DNA from: Bradyrhizobium sp. CCGB01
GTDB lineage: Bacteria > Pseudomonadota > Alphaproteobacteria > Rhizobiales > Xanthobacteraceae
Assembly (NCBI RefSeq): GCF_024199795.1
Contig: NZ_JANADK010000001.1
Coordinates: 2,852,001-2,916,000, forward strand
Direction of reading: 5' to 3'
Length of the DNA stretch: 64,000 nt
Positions 44,229 through 53,652 of the stretch are shown in pieces (within the stretch, counting starts at the first letter, position 1; every line of letters starts with the position of its first letter). Below the pieces are notes generated by a model that saw only the letters and a list, made by a program, of their open reading frames with translations, searched no databases and was not told the origin of the DNA. The position numbers and the translations under genes are program-made.

Positions 44229-46157
44229 ATGACAGACCCCAGCAAAGAGCCGAAGGACGCAACGGCGTCCGTCATCGCGCAGCAGGCGGCGATGCAAAAT
44301 GCGCTGCCGTTTTCCGACACGCGGGATTTCGACGATGCCGCGCGCGGCTTCCTCGGCACGATCGAGAACGCGAAGATTACAAACCCGCAAGGCAGGACGG
44401 TCTGGAGCCTCGAGCCCTACGGCTTCCTGTCATCCGAGCAGGCGCCGCCGACGGTCAATCCGAGCCTGTGGCGGCAGTCGCGGCTCAACATGCAGCACGG
44501 GCTGTTCGAGGTCGTGCCCGGCGTCTATCAGGTGCGCGGGCTCGACATCGCGAACATGACGCTGATCGAGGGCGACAATGGCGTCATCGTTGTGGATACG
44601 CTGACCTCGATCGAGGGCGCGCGTGCTGCGCTCGATCTTTATTACAAGCATCGCGGCCAGCGGCCCGTCGCGGCCGTCATCTTCACGCACACCCACACTG
44701 ATCACTGGGGCGGTGCGCGCGGCGTGCTGGAGGAGGATGCGCTGGCGACCTCCCGTGTGCCGATCATCGCGCCGAACCTTTTCATGGAGCACGCGGTCTC
44801 CGAGAACATCATCGCGGGACCGGCGATGCTGCGCCGGGCGCAGTATCAGTTCGGCCCGTTCCTCGCCAAGGGGGCACGAGGGCAGGTCGATTGCGGGCTC
44901 GGCAAGTCGATGGCCGCGGGATCGGTCGCGCTGCTTCGGCCGACCGACCTGATCATGGCGACCGGCGACAAGCGCATGATCGACGGCGTCGAGTTCGAAT
45001 TCCAGATGGCGCCGAACAGCGAAGCGCCGGCGGAGATGCACTTCTTCATCCCGCGCTACAAGCTGCTGAACCTTGCCGAGAACTGCACGCACAATTTCCA
45101 CAATCTGCTGCCGTTCCGCGGCGCCGACGTGCGCGATGCGCTGGCCTGGTCGAAGTATCTGGGCGAGGCCCTGCAGCTCTGGGACGGCAAGGCGGAAGCG
45201 ATGTGCGGCCAGCATCACTGGCCGGTGTGGGGAGCCGATCGGATCGGCACGATGATCCGGCAGCAGCGCGATCTCTACAAATTCGCGCATGACCAGACCA
45301 TCCGCCTGATGAACCACGGCCTCACGGCAGCCGAGATCGCCGAGACGATCCAGTTGCCGAAGAGCTTGGAGGGCGCCTGGCACGGCCGCGGCTATTACGG
45401 TCATATCCGGCATAACGTGAAGGCGATCTACCAGAAATATCTCGGCTGGTACGATGCCAACCCGGTCAATCTCGATCCGCTGCCGCCGGTCGAGTCCGGC
45501 AAGAAATATGTCGAGTACATGGGCGGCGCCGACGCCATCCTCGCGCGCGCCCGCAAGGACTTCGACAAGGGTGAATTCCGCTTCGTGGCGCAGGCGCTCG
45601 GCCATCTCGTCTTCGCCGAGCCTGATAATGCCGCGGCACGCGCACTGCTGGCGGATACGCTCGAGCAGCTCGGTTATGCCGCCGAAAGCTCGACCTGGCG
45701 CAACGCCTATCTGTTCGGCGCACAGGAATTGCGCCAGGGCATGCCGAAGACCCCGCCGCGCCCGCCGATGCCGCGCGAGACGTTGGCGGCGCTGCGCACC
45801 TCACAGCTCTGGGACGTGCTCGGCATTCGCCTCAACGGCCCGAAGGCGGAAGGCAAGCATATCGTGCTGAACTGGAGCTTTTCCGATACCGGCGAGACGT
45901 TCGTGCTCAACCTGGAAAACTCTGCGCTGACCTATACCGGAGGCGTGCAGGCGGAAGACGCGGACGCCAGCTTCACACTCGCGCGCGCAACGCTCGATGA
46001 AGTCATCGCCAAGCTGACCAGCTTTCCGGAAGCCGTCGCTGCCGGCAAGGTCAAGCTATCGGGTAATCCGATGAAGCTTGCCGAGCTGATGGGCCTGATG
46101 GACGAATTCCCGCGCATGTTCGAGATCGTCGAGCCGAAGCGCGCGGTGGTGGCGTAG
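44229..46157 (+). CDS. Alkyl/aryl-sulfatase, metallo-beta-lactamase fold (SdsA-like)
   Basis: A 642-residue enzyme with the three-part SdsA1 layout: an N-terminal metallo-beta-lactamase catalytic domain, a helical dimerisation domain (about 370-500) and a C-terminal SCP2-like domain (from about 525). The zinc motif is THTHTDHWGG (HxHxDH), followed by FMEHAVSENIIAG and NFHNLLPFRGA. SdsA1-type enzymes hydrolyse primary alkyl sulfates such as SDS to alcohol and sulfate. No signal peptide is seen. The start follows GGGAGGAGAC. It could supply sulfur from sulfate esters. Confidence 0.88.
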   Translation: MTDPSKEPKDATASVIAQQAAMQNALPFSDTRDFDDAARGFLGTIENAKITNPQGRTVWSLEPYGFLSSEQAPPTVNPSLWRQSRLNMQHGLFEVVPGVYQVRGLDIANMTLIEGDNGVIVVDTLTSIEGARAALDLYYKHRGQRPVAAVIFTHTHTDHWGGARGVLEEDALATSRVPIIAPNLFMEHAVSENIIAGPAMLRRAQYQFGPFLAKGARGQVDCGLGKSMAAGSVALLRPTDLIMATGDKRMIDGVEFEFQMAPNSEAPAEMHFFIPRYKLLNLAENCTHNFHNLLPFRGADVRDALAWSKYLGEALQLWDGKAEAMCGQHHWPVWGADRIGTMIRQQRDLYKFAHDQTIRLMNHGLTAAEIAETIQLPKSLEGAWHGRGYYGHIRHNVKAIYQKYLGWYDANPVNLDPLPPVESGKKYVEYMGGADAILARARKDFDKGEFRFVAQALGHLVFAEPDNAAARALLADTLEQLGYAAESSTWRNAYLFGAQELRQGMPKTPPRPPMPRETLAALRTSQLWDVLGIRLNGPKAEGKHIVLNWSFSDTGETFVLNLENSALTYTGGVQAEDADASFTLARATLDEVIAKLTSFPEAVAAGKVKLSGNPMKLAELMGLMDEFPRMFEIVEPKRAVVA

Positions 46158-46200
46158 GGCGGGCTGTTGTTGACGCGCTGAGGGCGCGTCACACTGCGCT

Positions 46201-46333
46201 GTCGTCCCTGCGAACGCAGGGACCCATAACCCAAGGCAGAAGTCGCCGGGCGAGACTGGTCACTCCGAGTCTTCGCCCAACAACGTCCTGTGGCTATGGG
46301 TCCCGGATCTGCGCTTCGCTTGTCCGGGACGAC
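46201..46333. repeat. Palindromic intergenic repeat
   Basis: GTCGTCCCTGCGAACGCAGG at one end and TGTCCGGGACGAC at the other, with inner GACCCATA/TATGGGTC. A 133-base REP-like element between convergent genes. Confidence 0.65.
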
Positions 46334-46350
46334 AGTTGTGATTACGCCGG

Positions 46351-47421
46351 CTACTCCGCGCTGCTCACCAGCTTGATCCGCGGCGCCTGGGCCTCGGTCA
46401 GGCTGCGATAGGCCGCGAGATAGTCCAGCGCCATCCGCCGCGCCGTGAAGCGCTTCTCGAACTGCTTGCGGATGGCCGCGCGATCCAGTTTCGCGAGGCG
46501 ATTGACGACGCCGGCAGCGCTGATGATGTCCTCGACCACGAAGCCGGTGAGGCCTTCGTCGATGATCTCGGGCACCGAGCCGCGGTTGAAGGCGACCACC
46601 GGCGTCCCGCAGGCCATGGCTTCGATCATCACGAGGCCGAACGGCTCCGGCCAGTCGATCGGCAGCAGCAGTGCGAGCGCACCGCTCAGGAAGTCCGATT
46701 TCTCGTGATCGCTGATCTCGCCGATGAATTCGACCAGCGGGTTGTTCACGATCATCGGCTTGATCAGCTCGTCATAATAGTCCTGGTCGGCGCGATCGAC
46801 CTTGGCCGCGATCTTCAGCGGGATGCCGCAATGCATCGCGATCTTGATGGCGCGGTCGACGCCCTTCTCGGGGGCGATGCGGCCGAGCACGGCGAGGTAT
46901 TCCTGTTTCGCCGGCTTCGGCGTGAGCAGGTCTTCCGGCAGGCCGTGATGGATCGTCGTGACCCAGTTTGCCTGCGGCACCGGCCTGCGCTGCGCATTCG
47001 AGATCGAGATCACCGGCATCTTGGTGAAGGTGTTGAATACCGGCTGATGCTCCGGCAGGTCGAGCCGGCCGTGCAGCGTGGTCACGAACGGGGTCGGCTG
47101 CCGGTGGAACAGGGACCACGGATAGTAATCGAGATGGAAGTGGAGGAAGTCGAACTCCTCGTCGTCACATTTCTGCCGCACGCGCTCCAGGAGCACCATG
47201 TGAAGCGCGTTGGGATCGCGCACGGAACCGTCGAGGCGAAGCGCCCGCGGCCATAATGCATCCAGTTTCGCCGAGGTCTGCGAGTCACCGCTGGCGAACA
47301 GCGTGACGTCGTGGCCCAAGGCAACCAACTCTTCCGTCAACCAATGCACCACCCGCTCGGTGCCGCCATACAGCTTGGGTGGAACAGCCTCCGTCAACGG
47401 AGCTACCTGCGCGATGCGCAT
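46351..47421 (-). CDS. Glycosyltransferase family 4 protein
   Basis: A 356-residue GT-B retaining glycosyltransferase. Motifs include the N-terminal PKLYGGTERVVHWLTEEL, the linker-proximal LGRIAPEKGVDRAIKIA and the donor-binding EX7E region EPFGLVMIEAMACGTPVVAFNRG. It probably transfers glucose or another sugar to a carbohydrate or lipid acceptor in the cytoplasm. A ribosome-binding site AAGGAG lies at proper distance. A consensus EcfG promoter 73 bases upstream suggests general-stress control. Confidence 0.88.
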   Translation of the reverse strand: MRIAQVAPLTEAVPPKLYGGTERVVHWLTEELVALGHDVTLFASGDSQTSAKLDALWPRALRLDGSVRDPNALHMVLLERVRQKCDDEEFDFLHFHLDYYPWSLFHRQPTPFVTTLHGRLDLPEHQPVFNTFTKMPVISISNAQRRPVPQANWVTTIHHGLPEDLLTPKPAKQEYLAVLGRIAPEKGVDRAIKIAMHCGIPLKIAAKVDRADQDYYDELIKPMIVNNPLVEFIGEISDHEKSDFLSGALALLLPIDWPEPFGLVMIEAMACGTPVVAFNRGSVPEIIDEGLTGFVVEDIISAAGVVNRLAKLDRAAIRKQFEKRFTARRMALDYLAAYRSLTEAQAPRIKLVSSAE

Positions 47422-47493
47422 CTCACCATCTCCTTTGTGCGATCATGGAAACTAACCCCCGCCGTGACTGGGCACCGGCATGCCAGTCGAGGG

Positions 47494-47518
47494 AACGTTC
47501 TCGCAATTGCGAAGTTCC
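47494..47518 (-). promoter_or_regulatory. EcfG (general stress sigma) promoter of the glycosyltransferase
   Basis: On the minus strand GGAAC-N16-CGTT, the alphaproteobacterial EcfG consensus, ends 73 bases before the ATG. The site is nearly palindromic: the same bases also read GGAAC-N17-GTT on the plus strand. Confidence 0.6.
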
Positions 47519-47620
47519 TTCAACGAACGTTACTTCTTGGACACACTTCTGCGTGGCCGCGATGCTGCCATCTCCTCTTCTCACATCGTCCGCATCCGCA
47601 TGTCGTGATGGCCCGGCCCG

Positions 47621-47646
47621 GGAACCGAGGCGAAGCGGTCGATGTT
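47621..47646 (+). promoter_or_regulatory. Possible EcfG promoter of the ABC exporter
   Basis: GGAAC followed by an 18-base spacer and GTT, 48 bases before the ATG of the ABC transporter. It is weaker than the divergent site because the base before GTT is T and not C. Confidence 0.45.
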
Positions 47647-47693
47647 CAATCGGCTAATAGAAACTTGAATCATCACGACGGGGTTGCAGTCAT

Positions 47694-49457
47694 ATGGATC
47701 ATCTCTCTGGATACGCGCGCAGGCCATTTGCCTTTGTCTTGCGCTATTTGCGACGACGGCTGACGTCGCATCTCGTGATCCTGACCGCCGTCGTTGCAGC
47801 GGTTGCCTGCTCCGTGGGCACGCAGTACGGCGTCAAATCCCTGGTCGACAGCCTGTCCGCGGGAACATCGCACGGTGGCAGCGTATGGCTGGCATTCATT
47901 TTACTCATGTCGCTGATCGCCGCCGACAATTTCCTGTGGCGGATCGCGAGCTGGACCGCGAGCTTCACCTTCGTCCGTGTCACGGGCGATTTACGCCGTG
48001 ACATATTTCGTCATCTCACCGGCCACGCACCGAGCTACTTCTCGGATCGCATGCCGGGCATGCTGACGAGCCGTATCACCGCGACATCGAACGCGGTGTT
48101 CACGGTCGAGAACATGTTCGTCTGGAATGTGTTGCCGCCGTGCATCGCCACAATTGCGGCAATCATGCTGATTGGAACCGTAAGCCCTTATATGGCACTC
48201 GGCCTGATCGTGATCGCCGGTGGCATGGTAGTCGCGATGTTCCATCTGGCCGCAGCCGGCAAGCCGCTGCATGATGACTTCGCCGACAAGGCCGCTGTCG
48301 TCGACGGCGAGATGATCGATGTCATCAGCAACATGCCGCTGGTCCGCGCCTTCTGCGGCATCGGCCACGAGCACGAGCGGTTCGACGCGACGGTGAACCG
48401 GGAACTGACCGCGCGCGGCCGTAGCCTGCGTTACCTGGAAAAGCTGCGGCTCACGCATGCCGGCGTGACGGTCGTCCTGACGGTGGCGCTGATGGCCTGG
48501 GCCATCATGCTCTGGCAGCAGGGTGAGGCGACCACCGGCGATGTCGTGCTGGTCTGTACGCTCGGCCTGTCCATCCTCAATGCGACGCGCGACCTCGCGG
48601 TGGCGCTGGTTGACGTCACCCAGCACGTCGCGCGCCTGACCGAGGCGATCGCGACCTTGCTCGTGCCGCATGAATTGCGCGATCATCCCGAGGCCGAGCC
48701 GCTGATGAAGCACGGCGCCGCGATCGCCTACAACAACGTCACCTTCGGCTATCCCGGCGGCGAGAAGATCTTCGATCGGTTCAGCCTGCGGCTTCAGCCC
48801 GGCCAGCGCGTCGGCCTGGTCGGCCAGTCGGGCGGAGGGAAATCGACCCTGTTCACGCTGCTGCAGCGGTTCTACGATGTCGACGATGGCAGCGTGACCA
48901 TCGACGGCCAGGATATTTCCAAGGTGACCCAGCTGAGCCTGCGCGAGGCCATCTCGGTCGTGCCGCAGGATATCTCGCTGTTCCACCGCTCGATCCGCGA
49001 GAACATCCGCTACGGCCGTCCGAACGCGACTGACGACGAAGTGCTGCGCGCGGCGATTGCGGCGCGCTGCGATTTCATCGACAGCCTGCCGGAAGGTCTC
49101 GACACCATGGTCGGCGACCGCGGCGTGAAAATGTCCGGCGGCCAGCGCCAGCGCATCGCGATCGCGCGCGCCTTCCTGAAGGACGCGCCGATCCTGCTGC
49201 TGGACGAGGCGACCGCCGCGCTCGACAGCGAATCCGAGGAGGCGATCCGCGAGGCGCTGTCGCGCCTGATGCGCGGCCGCACCGTGATCGCGATCGCGCA
49301 CCGGCTGGCGACGCTGCGCAATTTCGATCGCGTTCTGGTGCTGAAGAATGGCAAGATCATCGAGGACGGCGCGCCCGACCGCCTGATGCAGGGCCACGGT
49401 CCCTACCGTGAGCTGGTGACCCAGGAGATGAGCCGGCTCTCGAAGTTCGCCGCGTAA
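47694..49457 (+). CDS. ABC transporter, fused permease and ATPase
   Basis: A 587-residue half-transporter of the exporter type. Six helices form residues 1 to about 310. The nucleotide-binding domain has Walker A GLVGQSGGGKST, the Q-loop VPQDISLFHRSI, signature MSGGQRQRIAIARAF, Walker B ILLLDEATAALDSE and the H-loop IAIAHRL. It should work as a homodimer. Homologues export lipids, glucans or peptides. The glycosyltransferase on one side and debranching-like enzyme on the other point to a carbohydrate cargo, by inference. It is divergent from the glycosyltransferase gene. Confidence 0.9.
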   Translation: MDHLSGYARRPFAFVLRYLRRRLTSHLVILTAVVAAVACSVGTQYGVKSLVDSLSAGTSHGGSVWLAFILLMSLIAADNFLWRIASWTASFTFVRVTGDLRRDIFRHLTGHAPSYFSDRMPGMLTSRITATSNAVFTVENMFVWNVLPPCIATIAAIMLIGTVSPYMALGLIVIAGGMVVAMFHLAAAGKPLHDDFADKAAVVDGEMIDVISNMPLVRAFCGIGHEHERFDATVNRELTARGRSLRYLEKLRLTHAGVTVVLTVALMAWAIMLWQQGEATTGDVVLVCTLGLSILNATRDLAVALVDVTQHVARLTEAIATLLVPHELRDHPEAEPLMKHGAAIAYNNVTFGYPGGEKIFDRFSLRLQPGQRVGLVGQSGGGKSTLFTLLQRFYDVDDGSVTIDGQDISKVTQLSLREAISVVPQDISLFHRSIRENIRYGRPNATDDEVLRAAIAARCDFIDSLPEGLDTMVGDRGVKMSGGQRQRIAIARAFLKDAPILLLDEATAALDSESEEAIREALSRLMRGRTVIAIAHRLATLRNFDRVLVLKNGKIIEDGAPDRLMQGHGPYRELVTQEMSRLSKFAA

Positions 49458-49518
49458 GTCCAACAGTTTGCGTTTGCGTTGGTCGCGTTCGAAAAAACAG
49501 GCCGCAGGGGAGCAGCTC

Positions 49519-51723
49519 ATGGCAGCCGAAGCCGTAACCCAGATCGTCTCGGTATCGCGCACGGTCGAGGCCGTCGCGGAGCAGGCGTTCTACATTCCGA
49601 TGACGGGGCCGGCCGCGCGGCCCCGTCGCTCGCTCAAGCACGACGACACCTTCATCGTGCTGGACAGCCATGGCGACATCGGCGCCTCCGCGGGCGGGCC
49701 GGACGGCCTGTTCAACTACGACACGCGCTATCTGGCGCGGCTGGAGCTCGTGCTCGACGACCTCCAGCCGCTGCTGCTCGGCTCGAATTTGCGCGACGAC
49801 AATTCGGCCCTGACCGTCGATCTCACCAATCCCGACATCTATCGCCAGGGCCGCATCGCGCTCCAGAAGGATCTATTGCACATCGTGCGCACGATCTTTC
49901 TGTGGCGCGGCACGGCCTATCAGCGCATCGGCGTGCAGAACCATGGCGACCGTCGCGCCAGCTTCGAGCTGACGCTGCTGTTCGACAACGATTTTGCCGA
50001 TCTGTTCGAGGTGCGCGGTGAGCGGCGCCCGCGCCGCGGCACCGGCACCAGCAAGTTGCTCGGGCCGACCGACGTGCTGTTCGAATATCGCGGCCTCGAC
50101 GATGCCGAGCGAACCACCGGCCTGCATTTCGACCCGCGCCCGACGCGGTTGTCGGTGAATGCCGCGATCTGGCAGCTCGATCTGGACCCGCATCATTCGA
50201 AATCGCTGTTCGTGGCGGTGTCCTGCAACCGGCCGGTCGCGGAGAAGCCTGCGCGCTTCTTCAGGGGCCTGCTCGCCCATCGCCGCGAGATGCGCCAGTC
50301 GACGATGGGCGCGGCCAGCATCGAGACGTCGAACAACATCTTCAACGAGGTGCTGTGCCAGGCCATGGCCGACCTCAACATGCTGATGACGGAGACGCCG
50401 CAGGGGCGTTACCCCTATGCCGGCATCCCATGGTACTCGACGACGTTCGGCCGCGATGGCCTGATCACTGCGCTGCAGATGCTGTGGGTCGATCCGCGAG
50501 TCGCCAAGGGCGTGCTGCGGCGGCTCGCGCATTTCCAGGCCGAGGCGGTCGATCCGCTGAACGATGCGGCGCCTGGAAAGATCCTGCACGAGATGCGCGG
50601 CGGCGAGATGGCGGCGCTGCGCGAGGTGCCGTTCGCGCAATATTACGGCAGCGTGGATTCGACCGCTCTGTTCGTGTTGCTTGCGGGGCGCTATTTCGAA
50701 CGCACCGGCGATGAGAAGACCTTGGTCGAGCTGTGGCCGGCGATCGAGGCGGGGCTGGCCTGGATCGACGGGCCCGGCGACCCCGACAAGGACGGCTTCG
50801 TCGAATATCAGCGCGCCACCGAAAAGGGTCTCGCCAACCAGGGCTGGAAGGACTCCTATGACGCGATCTTCCATGCCGATGGCCAGCTTGCGGAAGGCAA
50901 TCTCGCCCTTGCCGAGGTGCAGGGTTACGTGTTTGCCGCCAAGCAGCTCGCCGCGCGTTGCGCGCTGCGGCTCGGCAAGCCGGAGCTCGCTAAAAAGCTC
51001 GAGACCGAAGCCAAGGCGCTGGCCGAGCGTTTCGAGAAGGCGTTCTGGTGCGAGGAGCTCGGCACCTACGCGCTCGCGCTCGACGGCAAGAAGCGGCAAT
51101 GCAAGGTGCGGACGTCGAATGCCGGGCAGGTGCTGTTCAGCGGCATGATCCGCGAGGACCGCGCGCGTCTCGTCGCTGCGGACCTGATGGCGCCGCATTT
51201 CTTCTCGGGTTGGGGCATCCGCACCGTCGCCGTCGGCGAGGTGCGCTACAATCCGATGTCCTATCATGACGGGTCGATCTGGCCGCACGACAATGCGCTG
51301 ATCGCGCTCGGGCTCGCGCGCTACGGGCTCAAGCATTCGGTGGCGCATGTCTTCAAGGGACTGTTCGACGCGGCGACCTACATGGACCTGCGGCGGCTGC
51401 CCGAATTGTTCTGTGGCTTCCGGCGCGAGAAGCGGCGCGGCCCGACGCTCTATCCGGTCGCCTGCGCGCCGCAGGCCTGGGCCAGCGCGACGCCGTTCAC
51501 GCTGCTGGAGGCGGCGCTCGGCATCGAGTTCGATGTCGTGCGCGGCGAGATTCGCCTGCGCAATCCGCATCTGCCGGCGTTCCTGAACGAGGTGATCCTG
51601 CACGATCTGCGCCTCGGCGATTCCAGCGTGGATCTGCGGGTCAGCCGCCACGGCGACGACGTGGCGCTGGAGGTGTTGCGCACGCGCGGCCAGATCCAGG
51701 TCTCGATCGTGCTGGCGCGCTAG
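49519..51723 (+). CDS. Amylo-alpha-1,6-glucosidase / glycogen-debranching-like enzyme
   Basis: A 734-residue protein with an N-terminal GDE-type beta-domain (HDDTFIVLDSHGDI near residue 40, YDTRYLARLEL near 70) and a C-terminal (alpha/alpha)6 barrel. The barrel shows YPYAGIPWYSTTFGRDGL, EYQRATEKGLANQGWKDSYDA and MSYHDGSIWPHDNA, with likely acid residues in WKDS and DGSIWPHD. It acts on alpha-1,6-linked glucans or related oligosaccharides in the cytoplasm. The start was chosen for GGGGAGCAG before the ATG. It is followed after 21 bases by the PRC-barrel gene. Confidence 0.88.
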   Translation: MAAEAVTQIVSVSRTVEAVAEQAFYIPMTGPAARPRRSLKHDDTFIVLDSHGDIGASAGGPDGLFNYDTRYLARLELVLDDLQPLLLGSNLRDDNSALTVDLTNPDIYRQGRIALQKDLLHIVRTIFLWRGTAYQRIGVQNHGDRRASFELTLLFDNDFADLFEVRGERRPRRGTGTSKLLGPTDVLFEYRGLDDAERTTGLHFDPRPTRLSVNAAIWQLDLDPHHSKSLFVAVSCNRPVAEKPARFFRGLLAHRREMRQSTMGAASIETSNNIFNEVLCQAMADLNMLMTETPQGRYPYAGIPWYSTTFGRDGLITALQMLWVDPRVAKGVLRRLAHFQAEAVDPLNDAAPGKILHEMRGGEMAALREVPFAQYYGSVDSTALFVLLAGRYFERTGDEKTLVELWPAIEAGLAWIDGPGDPDKDGFVEYQRATEKGLANQGWKDSYDAIFHADGQLAEGNLALAEVQGYVFAAKQLAARCALRLGKPELAKKLETEAKALAERFEKAFWCEELGTYALALDGKKRQCKVRTSNAGQVLFSGMIREDRARLVAADLMAPHFFSGWGIRTVAVGEVRYNPMSYHDGSIWPHDNALIALGLARYGLKHSVAHVFKGLFDAATYMDLRRLPELFCGFRREKRRGPTLYPVACAPQAWASATPFTLLEAALGIEFDVVRGEIRLRNPHLPAFLNEVILHDLRLGDSSVDLRVSRHGDDVALEVLRTRGQIQVSIVLAR

Positions 51724-51744
51724 CGGCGCCTGCGAGGAGGGTTC

Positions 51745-52281
51745 ATGCGTACCGCCGGATGGTTGGTCTTGAGCGTGGCGATCGTCGCAGGGTTGACGGT
51801 CGCCGTATCCCGCGCCGCGGAGGAGCCGCCTGCGGTGTCCCCAACGACGCCCCCAAGCGAAGCGAATGCGCCGGCGACGGTGCAGCCGCCGGCTTCCACC
51901 GTGCCGGTGACGCCGAAGGACGCCGCGCCGCCGCCGTCCGTGACCATCATCGGTGCGAGCGACGCCCATGGCGTGCTCGGCCGTGACGTGCGCAGCGCCG
52001 CGGACGAGGCCATGGGCCGCATTGTCGACATCATCGTCGACCGCACCGGCCATGTGCGCGCCGCCGTGATCGACTTCGGCGGCTTCCTCGGCGTCGGCAG
52101 CCGCAAGATCGTGGTGGACTGGAACGCGATGCGGTTCGGCAAGATTGCCAACAAGAAGGACAGCATCACGCTGGAACTGACCAAGGCGCAGGTCGCAGCC
52201 GCGCCGGAATACAAGGAAGACACGCCGATGGTCGTGCTCGGCGCGTCCGGCAGCCTGCAGCCGCTGCAAGCGATTCAGTGA
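51745..52281 (+). CDS. Exported PRC-barrel domain protein
   Basis: A 178-residue protein with a signal peptide (residues 1-23), a Pro/Ala/Thr-rich linker (about 25-65) and a PRC-barrel domain starting near HGVLGRDVRSAADEAMGRIVDII. The barrel core HVRAAVIDFGGFLGVGSRKIVVDW is well kept. PRC-barrel proteins of this type are common in stress regulons of rhizobia; molecular function is unknown. A strong GAGGAGGG site precedes the ATG. Confidence 0.85.
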   Translation: MRTAGWLVLSVAIVAGLTVAVSRAAEEPPAVSPTTPPSEANAPATVQPPASTVPVTPKDAAPPPSVTIIGASDAHGVLGRDVRSAADEAMGRIVDIIVDRTGHVRAAVIDFGGFLGVGSRKIVVDWNAMRFGKIANKKDSITLELTKAQVAAAPEYKEDTPMVVLGASGSLQPLQAIQ

Positions 52282-52304
52282 GGCGAGAGGAGGGATGGCG
52301 GCCG

Positions 52305-53618
52305 GTGCTGTTGTCGAGGAAGCCGAACCACGCAGATCGCGAGAGCCGCGTTGAACGGGACCACGTCTCCGCGCCGCCGCCTGCGAGCATCCCGGCGCCG
52401 TCGCGCCAGAGCCTGCGCGGCCTCGACTGGTTCATCTTCTTCCTCGCCGACGTCCAGACCGGGTTTGGCCCCTTCATCGCGGTCTACCTCACGACGCAGA
52501 AATGGACCCAGGTCGAGATCGGCCTCGTGCTCTCGATCGGCGGCATCGTCGCGCTGATCGGGCAGATGCCGGGCGGCGCGATCATCGATGCCGCGAAGTC
52601 CGAGCGGCTGGTAGCAGCCCTTGCCATCGCGACCATCGGCTTCTGCGCGCTCGCCTATGCGGCGATGCCGATCTTCCCCGTCGTGGTGGCGGCCGCAACG
52701 CTGCATGCGGCAGCGAGCTGCGTGCTGGGGCCGGCGATCGCGGCCATCAGCCTCGGCCTCGTCGGTCCGCTTGCGATCGGCGAGCGGCTCGGCCGCAACG
52801 CGCGCTTTGCGTCCCTCGGCAACGGCGTCGCCGCCGCCGTGATGGGCACGGCCGGCTATCTCCTGTCGAGCCGCTCGGTGTTCCTCGTCACCTTCCTGCT
52901 CGCGATTCCGACCTTGATCGCGCTGTCGCGCATCCGCGAGGAGGAAGTCGACATCGCCCGCTGTCACGGCGAGATGCCGCGCGAGGCTCCGGTTCCCGGC
53001 GATACCAATATCTGGCATCTGATCCGGCAACGTCCCCTGATCGTCTTCGCGCTGAGCGTGCTGCTGCTGCAATTGGCGAACGCCGCGATGATGCCGCTGA
53101 TGGCAAGCGCGGTGACGGCGCGGTCGAGCCAGTGGGCGACGGTGCTCGTCGCCTTCTGCATCGTCGTCCCGCAGGCGATCGTGGCGCTGCTGTCGCCGAC
53201 GGTCGGGCGCAAGGCGCAGCTTTGGGGCCGCCGGCCGCTGCTGCTGATCGGGTTCGGTGCGCTGACGATCCGGGGCCTTTTGTTCGCGACGGTGCGCGAT
53301 CCCTATCTGCTGGTGCTGGTGCAGGTGTTCGACGGCCTCACCGCGGCGGTGTTCGCGGTGATGATTCCGCTGATCGTCGCCGACGTCGCCTTCGGCAGCG
53401 GGCACTTCAATCTGGCGCAAGGTATCGTCGGCACGGCGACGGGCATTGGTGCATCGCTGAGCACGGCGCTCGGCGGCTATGTCAGCGACAAGTTCGGCAA
53501 TGCCACCGCCTTCATCGGGCTGTCCGGCGTCGCCGCGACCGGGCTTTTGCTGATCCTCTTCGTGATGCCGGAAACCCGGCGCACCGGCATGATCGCGCCA
53601 AAAGAAATGGCCGGCTGA
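52305..53618 (+). CDS. MFS transporter
   Basis: A 437-residue transporter with twelve predicted helices. The sequence starts with a cytoplasmic Pro/Ser-rich tail, then GLDWFIFFLADVQTGFGPFIAVYL, a hallmark of an MFS group common in alphaproteobacteria. Start choice: GTG at 52305 has GGAGGG ten bases upstream; a GTG at 52278 overlapping the PRC-barrel stop is the alternative. It ends close to, and convergent with, fixK2. The substrate is unknown. Confidence 0.82.
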   Translation: MLLSRKPNHADRESRVERDHVSAPPPASIPAPSRQSLRGLDWFIFFLADVQTGFGPFIAVYLTTQKWTQVEIGLVLSIGGIVALIGQMPGGAIIDAAKSERLVAALAIATIGFCALAYAAMPIFPVVVAAATLHAAASCVLGPAIAAISLGLVGPLAIGERLGRNARFASLGNGVAAAVMGTAGYLLSSRSVFLVTFLLAIPTLIALSRIREEEVDIARCHGEMPREAPVPGDTNIWHLIRQRPLIVFALSVLLLQLANAAMMPLMASAVTARSSQWATVLVAFCIVVPQAIVALLSPTVGRKAQLWGRRPLLLIGFGALTIRGLLFATVRDPYLLVLVQVFDGLTAAVFAVMIPLIVADVAFGSGHFNLAQGIVGTATGIGASLSTALGGYVSDKFGNATAFIGLSGVAATGLLLILFVMPETRRTGMIAPKEMAG

Positions 53619-53628
53619 ACGGCCGGCC
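53609..53628. terminator. Hairpin between the MFS gene and fixK2
   Basis: GGCCGGC/GCCGGCC with a 6-base loop spans the MFS stop codon between two convergent genes. No U-tract follows. A possible bidirectional terminator. Confidence 0.45.
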
Positions 53629-53652
53629 AAGTGGGTGGGGAGGAAGAAAAGG

